Below, one piece after another: positions 1-7,557 of a DNA stretch of 39,945 nucleotides. A model generated the notes under the pieces. It saw only the letters and a list, made by a program, of their open reading frames with translations. It was not told the DNA's origin and ran no database searches. Position 1 is the stretch's first letter. Each line of letters begins with the position of its first letter. Position numbers and translations under genes: made by a program. Origin of the DNA: Bacteroidota bacterium (GTDB taxonomy: Bacteria; Bacteroidota; Bacteroidia; Flavobacteriales; Flavobacteriaceae); the NCBI GenBank assembly GCA_024280145.1, contig JAJRQR010000084.1, forward strand, positions 1 to 39,945, in the 5' to 3' direction.

Positions 1-199
1 AAGTATTCTAATGAAAGTTCTAAGTTACCTTCTAATTGATATATTCGCCCGATATTCTGAGAAACTCCTGCGATATAGAGTGTACTTCCCATTTCTTCAA
101 AATACTCTAAAGCTTTTTCAAAATTTCCCAAAGCATTTTTATTATTTCCTTGATCTGAATAGATATCGCCTAAATCAGATAATGTCATTGCAACTAGTG
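1..199 (-). pseudogene. Out-of-frame continuation of the TPR protein (runs off the left edge)
   Basis: Read on the minus strand one frame away from the upstream TPR gene, this stretch stays open to the window edge. It encodes typical TPR helices, including the pieces LSDLGDIYSDQGNNKNALG and IGRIYQLEGNL. It therefore looks like the same protein continued after a one-base slip near 205-216. The rest of the gene, perhaps a histidine kinase or DNA-binding domain as in many flavobacterial TPR sensors, lies outside the window, so its C-terminal function cannot be stated. The coding quality is clear from the TPR pattern; whether the frameshift is real is not. Confidence 0.7.
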
Positions 200-928
200 T
201 TATGTTTTTGTTTTTTCAAAATAGGCTAGATTTTGTTCTTGTAATTTAATTGCTTCTTCTGGATAGCCTTGTTGTGAGTAGATGTCTGCAGTCATAGATC
301 TAATTACAGCTAAACTATATAAACTCTCTAATTCTTCGAATATTTTTTGGGATTGATTATAGTACTCTAATCCTAATTCTAAATTTCCTTTATTGGCATA
401 AATTTGACCTATATTAGACAGACTTTTTCCAATACCTTCTTTATATTTTAATTCTTCACTTAGTTTTAATATTTGTAAATTATATTCGAGAAACTTTTCT
501 ACATTTCCTTTAGCTTGGAATACTCTTGAGATATTTCCGAGGGTCGTTAATTTTAACTTCTTTTCACCAATCTCTTCTGTAATAATCAATGCCTTGCTAA
601 GTATATCAAATGCTTTATCTGGTTTTCCCATTATTAAATGAGAGTCTCCTTGTACATTTAATGCTTTAATGATGAATTTTTTATTATCTATTGATTTGGC
701 GAAATCATATTGCAATTGGGCATAATAAAAAGCACTATCTGGATCTTTTAATCGGTAACCTTCCCAAGCAATCTTAAAGACCGCATTTAAACGGATAGTA
801 TCTAATTGGGATACATCTTTCCAAATTATCATTAAAGAATCTTGTTTGCTTTTTGATAAGGTTTGTGCTTTTGTGGCAAAGAAAATTCCAAAAAAAGCGA
901 TTCCAAAAAATAGATGTTTTATTTGCAT
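200..928 (-). CDS. TPR-repeat exported protein, N-terminal part, ends at an apparent frameshift
   Basis: This 242-residue reading frame starts with a signal peptide (about residues 1-21, ending TKAQ). It continues as tandem tetratricopeptide repeats of about 40 residues, with pieces such as ALNVQGDSHLIMGKPDKAFD, TLGNISRVFQAKGNVEKFL and SLSNIGQIYANKGNLELGLE. Such TPR regions form the periplasmic sensing part of many flavobacterial TPR histidine kinases and LuxR-type regulators. The frame stops at FEKTKT, but TPR coding continues at once in another frame. One extra A in either of two neighbouring A-runs (205-209 or 211-216) would join them. It lies 11 bases downstream of the HPt gene, so the two are probably co-transcribed. 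The sensor-kinase idea is inference from context. Confidence 0.75.
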   Translation of the reverse strand: MQIKHLFFGIAFFGIFFATKAQTLSKSKQDSLMIIWKDVSQLDTIRLNAVFKIAWEGYRLKDPDSAFYYAQLQYDFAKSIDNKKFIIKALNVQGDSHLIMGKPDKAFDILSKALIITEEIGEKKLKLTTLGNISRVFQAKGNVEKFLEYNLQILKLSEELKYKEGIGKSLSNIGQIYANKGNLELGLEYYNQSQKIFEELESLYSLAVIRSMTADIYSQQGYPEEAIKLQEQNLAYFEKTKT

Positions 929-939
929 GAGGTTAGTTG

Positions 940-1302
940 TTAGAAGTTTTCTTCCAGTGTTAAATCTACATCTTTTATTGCTAAGTTGAGTTTAATTAAA
1001 ATTTCATCTACCAAAGTGTTTAATTCTTCAATAGGAATTGTTTCGTATTCATGTTCTAATCTACGAATTGGGGACACAATATTTTTAATGCCAAAAAATT
1101 GCAATTGCGGGCTCATTTGATGCAATAATTGACGAACCGTTTTCCGATCCCCAGCTTCTAAACTTTTTTCTAAACTTTCTATACGTTGAGGAATTAAGAC
1201 CTTGAACTGTGTTAAGTACTTATAAATTACTTTGCGATCTCCTCTTGAAATGTGAATTAATTCTTTAGGATTTATGATAGTAGTAGCCCATTCTATTTCC
1301 AT
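940..1302 (-). CDS. HPt (histidine phosphotransfer) domain protein
   Basis: A 120-residue, all-helical, soluble protein. The segment LLHQMSPQLQFFGI (about residues 59-72) fits the HPt active-site helix, in which a histidine (here H61) is followed some ten residues later by a glycine. HPt proteins carry a phosphoryl group between the receiver of a hybrid kinase and a response regulator. No kinase or receiver is seen in the window. The gene sits directly upstream of the TPR protein on the same strand with an 11-base gap, which suggests one multistep phosphorelay whose kinase module may lie beyond the left edge. The family call rests on the helix pattern and the HPt-like motif, so it is moderately confident. 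Confidence 0.65.
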   Translation of the reverse strand: MEIEWATTIINPKELIHISRGDRKVIYKYLTQFKVLIPQRIESLEKSLEAGDRKTVRQLLHQMSPQLQFFGIKNIVSPIRRLEHEYETIPIEELNTLVDEILIKLNLAIKDVDLTLEENF

Positions 1303-1402
1303 TCTTTATTGTTTAAAAAAGACTTTGTCTCCAATTAATGCTTCTAAAGTAAGCTTTAATTAGATACTGAAAATATAAAATGTCCTACTGGTAAATCTAA
1401 CG

Positions 1403-1453
1403 GTCATTAACCACTTGATCAAAGAAACTACCGTTTGATCAGTGGTAAATGAC
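1403..1453. repeat. Long imperfect inverted repeat between the DUF1330 and HPt genes
   Basis: The arms 1403-1423 and 1434-1453 are reverse complements over about 20 positions, with one mismatch and one unpaired base, around a 10-base loop. No T-run follows on either strand, so it is not a classical intrinsic terminator. A shorter alternative pairing also exists: AACGGT at 1399-1404 with ACCGTT at 1430-1435, which would compete with the main stem. Confidence 0.8.
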
Positions 1454-1476
1454 AGAATTGATTTTTATCGGATTAT

Positions 1477-1779
1477 TTACATTTCACCACAAATCATCAT
1501 ATTCAGTTTTGTAAAAGCTTTGGCTCTACTTTCCGAAAGACTTTTAAAACCTTCTCCTTCCATCATAGTAATAATAGATTGAGCATTCTGGAATTCGAAA
1601 ATTACAATCATTTCTGGCCCGTTTTCTCCTGCAATATGCTCAAGGGTTTTGTAGCGTTGAACGACCGCACCACCGTGTTTAGCGATTACGGGCATCATAT
1701 TTCCTAAATACGATTGCACTTCTTGCATATTCTCTTTATTCGGAATTGCATTGATAATTAGTTTAGCTGTACTTTCCAT
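1477..1779 (-). CDS. DUF1330-like small protein
   Basis: A 100-residue soluble protein with no signal peptide. The pattern PVIAKHGGAVVQRYKTLE, followed by a hydrophobic strand (PEMIVIFEF) and a helix, matches the ferredoxin-like fold of the DUF1330/dimeric alpha-beta-barrel superfamily, which also includes antibiotic-biosynthesis monooxygenases. Members are usually about 95-100 residues, as here. Biochemical role unknown. It lies 82 bases downstream of an AraC-type regulator on the same strand, an arrangement that often means the regulator controls it. A GACTTTTG box in the gap, one base from the Bacteroidota -7 consensus, suggests it also has its own promoter. Confidence 0.6.
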   Translation of the reverse strand: MESTAKLIINAIPNKENMQEVQSYLGNMMPVIAKHGGAVVQRYKTLEHIAGENGPEMIVIFEFQNAQSIITMMEGEGFKSLSESRAKAFTKLNMMICGEM

Positions 1780-1838
1780 AATTTTATAAGTTTAAGGTTA
1801 TAATTAATGATGCAAAAGTCAGGAATTGATTTTGTAAT

Positions 1839-1855
1839 GGCTTTTCAGAAAAGCC
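1839..1855 (-). terminator. Short hairpin after the AraC gene (weak terminator candidate)
   Basis: A 7-bp perfect stem (GGCTTTT with AAAAGCC) closes a 3-base loop, 6 bases past the AraC stop codon. The sequence after the stem on the minus strand is not a clean T-run, so termination would be weak. It may instead reduce read-through into the DUF1330 gene. Confidence 0.35.
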
Positions 1856-1861
1856 CAAATG

Positions 1862-2704
1862 TTATGCGATTTGGCTCAAACGATATTCGGTAGGAGAGGC
1901 TTTAAATTGAGTTTTAAAGGAGCGGTTAAAAGAAGAGATGGTATCAAAACCACATTCAAAGGCAATTTCAGAAATTAGTAAATCTGTAGTTGAAAGAAGT
2001 GTACTTGCCTTTTCTAATTTAATCCGATTCATATATTTCTTAGGGCTTTCAGTATATACTTTGCTAAACTTTCGTTTAAATGAAGAAAGACTCATATTGC
2101 ATAATTTCGCGAATTCTTCAAGGCTTAAATTCGAGTATACATTATTTTTTATGGTTGCCTTAAATTCAATGTGATTCAAATTAAACATAGAAACCAAAAA
2201 ATCTACCACCGATAAATTTTGTGACTTGGAAATGAGAATAATCATCTCTCTTAATTTCAGTTTAATCATTTCCTGATCTGCAATTTCAGGATGATCTAAC
2301 AACACATTGATCGAGTTTTTATAGGAAGTAAACAAGGCATCAATATCAATTTTCTTGATGTTAAAGTTTACTTTATGGGTGGAGTTTGACAAGTCAATAT
2401 CCATAATTTCTTCTACCTGCTCTGGAAATAGAAAAACACCAATAAACTCCATTTCATTAGAAACGTCTCTTTGTTCCGTTGTTGTTTCAATAAAGAAGTT
2501 AAAGCATTTAGCAAGTAAGCCTTTGCTTTTATTGAAAGAAATAAATTGATTGGGTGTCCGTACCGAAAACTCTCCATCATTAATAAACATAAAGCAAGCT
2601 TCGTTATTCTGAAATGGTTTCAGTTCCCGTTTTGGAGAAGTAATTTTCATTTTATGAAAAACAACTTTCCCTTGGTACTTTAATGTTTTACTTTTATTTG
2701 GCAT
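1862..2704 (-). CDS. AraC/XylS-family transcriptional regulator
   Basis: 280 residues. The C-terminal ~95 residues hold the two helix-turn-helix motifs of the AraC family: the first around LSLEEFAKLCNMSLSSFKRK, the second around ISEIAFECGFDTISSFNRSF, ending in the classic F-K-x-Q-F-x-x-S-P-x-E-Y-R signature. The N-terminal ~170 residues look like a cupin-type sensing or dimerisation domain; its ligand is unknown. The gene starts 31 bases after the FG-GAP gene stop on the same strand. It probably regulates the DUF1330 gene downstream or itself; no operator could be identified. Confidence 0.9.
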   Translation of the reverse strand: MPNKSKTLKYQGKVVFHKMKITSPKRELKPFQNNEACFMFINDGEFSVRTPNQFISFNKSKGLLAKCFNFFIETTTEQRDVSNEMEFIGVFLFPEQVEEIMDIDLSNSTHKVNFNIKKIDIDALFTSYKNSINVLLDHPEIADQEMIKLKLREMIILISKSQNLSVVDFLVSMFNLNHIEFKATIKNNVYSNLSLEEFAKLCNMSLSSFKRKFSKVYTESPKKYMNRIKLEKASTLLSTTDLLISEIAFECGFDTISSFNRSFKTQFKASPTEYRLSQIA

Positions 2705-2735
2705 TTTCGATATTTCGAGAATTGTAAATAAAGCG

Positions 2736-4442
2736 TTATTGTTTCACCATTTTAACGCTATAACTAGATTCATTAGTTTTAATAGCTATAAAATACAATC
2801 CAGGACTTAAGCTTTCGGTTGAAAATGATATTTCTTGATTTCCTTCAGTAAAAGAGGTGTTAGCTATTTCTGCTAGCATTTGTCCGGTAATGGAGTATAG
2901 GTTTACTTGAACAACTTCTGGTTTCTGAAGATTAAAGGTCAGTTTTGAAAAATCCTTAGTTGGATTTGGTGATAAAGTTATTTGTAAATCTTTAATAATA
3001 GGGTTTTGATTTGCTAAAATATCTTCTCCTTCAATAATAGTAATATTATTATTTCCAGAAACATCATAAAATATTTGCTCAAGCCCTGAAGGCCAATTAA
3101 TAACTATACTGTCTGCTACAGTAGCATTCCCCATTCCAAAATGTAATCTTAGATCACTATAGTCTTGAACACCTGGGTCGGGTAATACATTTCTAGAGAT
3201 ACGTTGACCATCAATCCACAGATCTGCTTGTGCTCCAATAGCATTAAAATTAGATTGCACTCCTTCTAAGTTAATAAATAATGAATTTCCTGGAGCATCT
3301 TGATTTTCAAGTAATACCCATTCATCAAAATGACCTGCAGCGAACAAATCGATAGCGCCATCATTATTATAATCTGCCCAACCTGCTCCAAAAAAGTCTA
3401 ATAAACCTCCTCCGGTAAGTTCTAATTCATTGGCAACATTGGTAAAGGTATTGTCTGCATTATTACTAAACATTTGGTTGACTTCAAGATGCCAAGAGGT
3501 AAACATATCTAACCACCCGTCATTATTGTAATCTGCAAAAGTTACGGTTCGGTCAGCGTCATTTTGACCATTTGCGCCAGAGGATGCAGTGATGTCTGAA
3601 AAAGTACCATCTCCATTGTTTATATATAATTTTGCATCGAGACCGCCAATATACATATCTATAAATCCATCGTTATTTAAATCTCCAATATCAAGTGAAG
3701 CATTTGATGATGAGGTAAAGTTAATTCCGGTACTTGCAGTTACGTTTGTAAAAGTTCCGTCGCCATTATTTTTAAGTAATGTGGTAGGGTGCGTAGCTCC
3801 TACATCGGTTGGCCAGAAAACATCTATAAAACCATCACGGTCAAAATCAAAAACAGCTAAAGGAGTATAACCCCAAACCACTCCTATTTGTTCAATAGGT
3901 TGAAAGGTTCCGTCACCATTTCCGTATTGAAGAGAGATATTTCCATTATCAATAATATCTAGACTCAAGACATCTAAAATTCCATCGTTATTAAAATCTG
4001 CGGCGCTATAAACTCCCATTATTGGCAAATTAGATGCTGCTGTAATGTTAGTAAAAGTGCCATCTCCATTATTTTTGAATAAATTGCTTTTTTCTCCAAA
4101 CCCTCCAAAATTACGGATTAGTAAGTCATTGAATCCATCGCCAGTAAAATCGGCTATGATAGTTTTATTTGCTACTTGTCCGTTCAAACCTGCTTCTGAA
4201 GTTATTTCAGAAAAACTGGTGATATCGTTTCTGAAAAACCAATATCCATTCCCTGATTGATCTGATAAGCCTAAATCTGGATCTCCATCTTTATCGATAT
4301 CTCCCCAGGCTACGGAATGTCCTAATCCTACAATTCCTGTAATGCCTAAACTGGGAGCTACATCTTCAAATGTTTGTTGACTTAATAAAGGGTTTGAAAT
4401 CAAAGAAACTAAAATGATCAATAATGCAGATTGTTTTTTCAT
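2736..4442 (-). CDS. FG-GAP/VCBS-repeat protein with ASPIC/UnbV domain and T9SS sorting tail
   Basis: 568 residues with a signal peptide (about 1-21). Seven Ca-binding loops of the D-x-D-x-D-G-x-x-D type follow, for example DIDKDGDPD at 48-56, then DFNNDGILD, DFDRDGFID and DYNNDGWLD. They are spaced as in an FG-GAP beta-propeller. Residues about 388-470 match the ASPIC/UnbV domain (GAQADLWIDGQ, LHFGMG, VINWPSG). The last ~80 residues form a T9SS type A sorting domain (SPNPTKDFSKLTF, then LSPGLYFIAI, ending KMVKQ). It is therefore secreted through the type IX system and probably anchored to the cell surface. Such proteins are linked to adhesion or polysaccharide binding; the substrate is unknown. 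Confidence 0.9.
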   Translation of the reverse strand: MKKQSALLIILVSLISNPLLSQQTFEDVAPSLGITGIVGLGHSVAWGDIDKDGDPDLGLSDQSGNGYWFFRNDITSFSEITSEAGLNGQVANKTIIADFTGDGFNDLLIRNFGGFGEKSNLFKNNGDGTFTNITAASNLPIMGVYSAADFNNDGILDVLSLDIIDNGNISLQYGNGDGTFQPIEQIGVVWGYTPLAVFDFDRDGFIDVFWPTDVGATHPTTLLKNNGDGTFTNVTASTGINFTSSSNASLDIGDLNNDGFIDMYIGGLDAKLYINNGDGTFSDITASSGANGQNDADRTVTFADYNNDGWLDMFTSWHLEVNQMFSNNADNTFTNVANELELTGGGLLDFFGAGWADYNNDGAIDLFAAGHFDEWVLLENQDAPGNSLFINLEGVQSNFNAIGAQADLWIDGQRISRNVLPDPGVQDYSDLRLHFGMGNATVADSIVINWPSGLEQIFYDVSGNNNITIIEGEDILANQNPIIKDLQITLSPNPTKDFSKLTFNLQKPEVVQVNLYSITGQMLAEIANTSFTEGNQEISFSTESLSPGLYFIAIKTNESSYSVKMVKQ

Positions 4443-4509
4443 GGCTTTTCAAAGTTTAAAAATTAAAGCTAGATATTTATAACCTTAATATGTAGCGATA
4501 TACGATAAA

Positions 4510-4539
4510 CGAAGATAATTTTTTAATTAATGAAGCCAA
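4510..4539 (-). promoter_or_regulatory. Candidate promoter of the FG-GAP gene
   Basis: On the minus strand TTG (4539-4537) lies 19 bases from TATCTTCG (4517-4510). This is one base from the Bacteroidota -7 consensus TAnnTTTG, with the right spacing. The 12-mer TATCTTCGTTTA here recurs upstream of the LRR gene at 7431-7442. Confidence 0.45.
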
Positions 4540-4577
4540 GGATAATAGGATATTTATTTCTAAAAACCCACTTGTCA

Positions 4578-4829
4578 TTATCTTTTTTTGATTAATTTAT
4601 GATAGATTAATATCACTAAACTACTTAGTGACCAATAACAAAAAATAAAAAATAAGGAATATGCAAAATAGAATAGAAACCAAAAAGGTGAATTTTCAAA
4701 CAATGTTTCGACACCATGTTTTTTAACAAATATCAAATCATCAATAATCATAATAACCCAAAAGAGTACAGTGAAAATAATAAATGAATACTTAAAATAT
4801 TTTAAAGCTTTTATAAAATGTTTTTTCAT
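4578..4829 (-). CDS. Small two-helix membrane protein, unknown
   Basis: 83 residues, not recognised. It has two strongly hydrophobic segments, about residues 15-32 (FIIFTVLFWVIMIIDD) and 48-75 (FWFLFYFAYSLFFIFCYW and following). Both ends are lysine-rich (MKKHFIKALKYFK and KLIKKR), which suggests a hairpin in the inner membrane with both termini in the cytoplasm. The start codon is plausible, but there is no conserved motif to give a role. It stands alone between the barrel gene and the FG-GAP gene on the same strand. Coding status is likely from the hydrophobic pattern and flanking charges, but not certain. Confidence 0.55.
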   Translation of the reverse strand: MKKHFIKALKYFKYSFIIFTVLFWVIMIIDDLIFVKKHGVETLFENSPFWFLFYFAYSLFFIFCYWSLSSLVILIYHKLIKKR

Positions 4830-4921
4830 TTGATTTCAATGTTTGTACTACAGAATATGGCTAATGAATAGTTATCATTTAATGATTATTAAGCGTACTC
4901 AAGTGTCTGTATACTTCTGTT

Positions 4922-5593
4922 TTAAATGGACCGTTTCCCACCTCCAATTGTAAATCCAATGAATAGTCCAAGATAACTATTATTTACGGTGCCTATTATT
5001 TGTCCGTTAGGCAATTTAATATCAGCTTTAGTAATGAGGTTATATTCTAATCCACATCTTGCTTTACCTATCTCAAGCCCACCTCTTAATAGAAAACCTA
5101 TTTGATTTTTCGTGCTCCCTTTTAATACTTCTATAGAGCCGTTTGGGTTTATAACATCTAAATCGTCAATAAATAAATAATACCCTAAACCTAATCCTAT
5201 GTATGGGCGATATTTCTTTTCATTCAAATAATAATCAAAGGTTGGTATAAACGAAATGACGCCATAATCATCTAGATTAGTGATAAGAAATTGAGACTCA
5301 TCAATATTTTCAAATTTTTGAGGATTTAATGCCAAACCAAATCTCAAGCCTATGACACTATTTTTAGAAATTTCAATATTCGGCTCTATATTGAGTAGTA
5401 AGCTTAAATTTTCGGAATCAGTATTAATAAGAAACCCAGGTTCTATTCTAAATTTCATAGGGTTCTTATCTTGAGCATTTAAATTAGAGAGACTGCATAC
5501 TAATACAATCAGCAATAACTTTTTCTTTAGCGTATGATACTTAGTGTCGAAAAATGGAGATTGAAAAATTCTTATAAACATATTGTTGTTCAA
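4922..5593 (-). CDS. Outer-membrane beta-barrel-like protein, unknown
   Basis: 223 residues. A signal peptide core (KKKLLLIVLVCSLSNLNAQ) lies at about residues 23-41, ending in the A-Q typical of flavobacterial signal peptidase sites. About 20 residues precede it, so the true start may be later, but no ATG, GTG or TTG in frame gives a clean one. The mature part has alternating hydrophobic strands and Gly/Tyr-rich turns (YRPYIGLGLGYYLF, NSYLGLFIGFTIGGG), which fits a small eight-stranded outer-membrane barrel. No specific family is recognised. It is a single gene between the LRR gene and the small membrane protein. Confidence 0.65.
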   Translation of the reverse strand: MNNNMFIRIFQSPFFDTKYHTLKKKLLLIVLVCSLSNLNAQDKNPMKFRIEPGFLINTDSENLSLLLNIEPNIEISKNSVIGLRFGLALNPQKFENIDESQFLITNLDDYGVISFIPTFDYYLNEKKYRPYIGLGLGYYLFIDDLDVINPNGSIEVLKGSTKNQIGFLLRGGLEIGKARCGLEYNLITKADIKLPNGQIIGTVNNSYLGLFIGFTIGGGKRSI

Positions 5594-5742
5594 TTGGTAA
5601 AGCTAGAACGTCCATTCTTTTTTTTAATATGTTTGAATTGCTTTTTGTTTAAAATCAGTTTTTGAGATACTGCCTAAAACTAAATTCTTTGATGGAGTTT
5701 TTTGATTTGTTCGTTATACGCTTGTTACCCAACGTATTTATT

Positions 5743-7401
5743 TCAATTTTTAATAAACTTTTTAACACTTATTTTATCATCAATTATTATTGCCACAAAG
5801 TATAACCCTGAAGAAAGTAAAGAAACATCAATCTTGTTATTTGTTGTTTCATTTATTAATTGACCTTGTAATGTGTAAATCTTTATATTGTCAATTGGAA
5901 ATTCAGTAATTATATTTAATGTGTTTTGAACAGGGTTAGGATAAATATTTATTTTATCTAAATCAGAATTTGTTATTCCTAATACACATTCTTCGCTGTA
6001 TTGTGACTCCCAGTCTTTACACCAACCAGAAGCAGGCCAATCACAGATTTGACTATTTGCGTATTCTAGATCATCTACTTGAATACATTCCAAAAATGGG
6101 TTATTACCTGCGCGCATTAAATCAAAATTTTCATTATTCCCATTTTGAATATTTAAATTGGATAAATTATTTGAATCAACCAAAACCCAATATAATAAAG
6201 GGTTATGAGACAAATCTAATGTGACAATTTGATTAAACGAACAAGTGAGTCTATCCATCAATAGGTTATTTTGTACATTCAATTCAGTTAAACTATTATT
6301 CGGACACCATAAAGTCTCTAGTAGCGTATTATTACTAACATCTAAAGTTGTTAATTGATTATATTGAACGTTAAGATATCTTAATGCTAAGTTTTGAGAA
6401 ACATCAATTTCACTTATATTATTATCATCGCAAGCAAAGGTTTCAAGAAGAAGATTGTTGGTGACATCGATTTCATTTAAATTGTTCAATCTACAGTTTA
6501 AAAATGTCAGATTTACTGCATCCTGTAGATTCAAACTTGGTATTTGATTAAACTCACATTGCAATGAAGACAACATCGAATTTCCAGACAATTCTATACT
6601 CTGTAATTGATTTAAGCCACATTGCAAAAATTCTAATAATGGGTTTTGAGAAACATCTAATATTGTTAAATTATTTGATCGACAGTTTAAAGAACTAAGA
6701 AAACTGCACTGGTTTACATTTATATTAGATATTAAATTGTCTTCAAAACTTAGAGTTTCTAAATATAAAAGGTTACTTACATCTAAAGTAGAAATTTGAT
6801 TACTATCACAAGAAAGATTAATCAAATTTGAATATGAAGAAGGACTTAAAGTCGTAATTGAATTACCTCGACAATCTAAGACTTCCAAATTAGGATGATT
6901 ACCCATAAATAAATTAGAAATCTGATTAGCATAACAATAAAATTCAACAAGGTTTGTTTGAGAAGAAACATCAATTGAAGTTATATTATTTAGTCCACAA
7001 CTAAATATTTCTAAATTTATATTTTGAGAAATATCTAAATTGGTTAAATTATTGACTGACAATCTGAGTTCAATTAAATTATTAATTTGAGTTAGATCAA
7101 TAGATGATAACATATTTTGACGAAAATCTAGAGTCAATAAATTTACAAAGCTTTCTATACCTGTGGCGTCTGAAATATTTTTACCGCTGAGGTTTAGCCT
7201 TAAAACAGCTTCCGCTTCACTAACTTGAATTTCACCATCATTGTTGGTATCTACATTGTTATCATAAGTTCCATCTCCATTTGTATCTGAAACATTTTCA
7301 AATAGTAATGCATTCTTAAAATTAGCATCGGGTACATCTACAATTTGAGCTTGGGCAAGAGAACTTATAAGTAAAAGAGTAATTAATTGATAAATTTTCA
7401 T
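5743..7401 (-). CDS. Leucine-rich-repeat surface protein with T9SS sorting tail
   Basis: 552 residues with a signal peptide (1-19, ending AQAQ). Two Ca-binding loops follow: DTNGDGTYD at 39-47 and DTNNDGEIQVSE at 51-62. Residues about 66-425 are some 16 leucine-rich repeats of about 21 residues. Most repeats have Cys at the fixed position L-x-C-x-x-N (FSCGLNN, LDCRGNS, LNCRSNN, LQCGLNQ, LWCPNNS), giving a cysteine ladder. The C-terminal ~80 residues are a T9SS type A sorting domain (IYPNPVQNTLNI, LSSGLYFVAI, KKFIKN). It is probably a surface adhesin-like protein; the ligand is unknown. It is divergent from guaA. Confidence 0.9.
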   Translation of the reverse strand: MKIYQLITLLLISSLAQAQIVDVPDANFKNALLFENVSDTNGDGTYDNNVDTNNDGEIQVSEAEAVLRLNLSGKNISDATGIESFVNLLTLDFRQNMLSSIDLTQINNLIELRLSVNNLTNLDISQNINLEIFSCGLNNITSIDVSSQTNLVEFYCYANQISNLFMGNHPNLEVLDCRGNSITTLSPSSYSNLINLSCDSNQISTLDVSNLLYLETLSFEDNLISNINVNQCSFLSSLNCRSNNLTILDVSQNPLLEFLQCGLNQLQSIELSGNSMLSSLQCEFNQIPSLNLQDAVNLTFLNCRLNNLNEIDVTNNLLLETFACDDNNISEIDVSQNLALRYLNVQYNQLTTLDVSNNTLLETLWCPNNSLTELNVQNNLLMDRLTCSFNQIVTLDLSHNPLLYWVLVDSNNLSNLNIQNGNNENFDLMRAGNNPFLECIQVDDLEYANSQICDWPASGWCKDWESQYSEECVLGITNSDLDKINIYPNPVQNTLNIITEFPIDNIKIYTLQGQLINETTNNKIDVSLLSSGLYFVAIIIDDKISVKKFIKN

Positions 7402-7487
7402 AGTTAGTTTTAATAGTCTTTATAAATCGTTAAACGAAGATACCATTATTAACATAATAATTATTGAGGTAAATCCCCCTATTAATA

Positions 7488-7495
7488 CAAAGTTA
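7488..7495 (-). promoter_or_regulatory. Candidate -7 box for the LRR gene
   Basis: On the minus strand TAACTTTG matches TAnnTTTG exactly. It lies 87 bases upstream of the LRR start, which would give a leader of about 80 bases. No good -33 TTG is seen at the usual distance. The second candidate is the TATCTTCGTTTA motif at 7431-7442, 30 bases from the start codon. Confidence 0.4.
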
Positions 7496-7546
7496 TTAAA
7501 TCCATAAAATTTATTTAAAACAGTTTAACAAACTATTTTTTTAGCT

Positions 7547-7554
7547 TATTTTTG
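7547..7554 (+). promoter_or_regulatory. -7 promoter box abutting the guaA start codon
   Basis: TATTTTTG matches the Bacteroidota -7 consensus TAnnTTTG. It ends only three bases before the guaA ATG at 7558, so transcription would begin at or within a few bases of the start codon. The -33 element is weak (TTTA at 7524-7527, spacer about 20). Confidence 0.6.
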
Positions 7555-7557
7555 CGG

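Noticed and set aside
200-216. Programmed -1 frameshift in the TPR gene
   Set aside because: The A-runs are suggestive, but the codon register does not give an X-XXY-YYZ heptamer and no downstream stem was found; a deletion is simpler.
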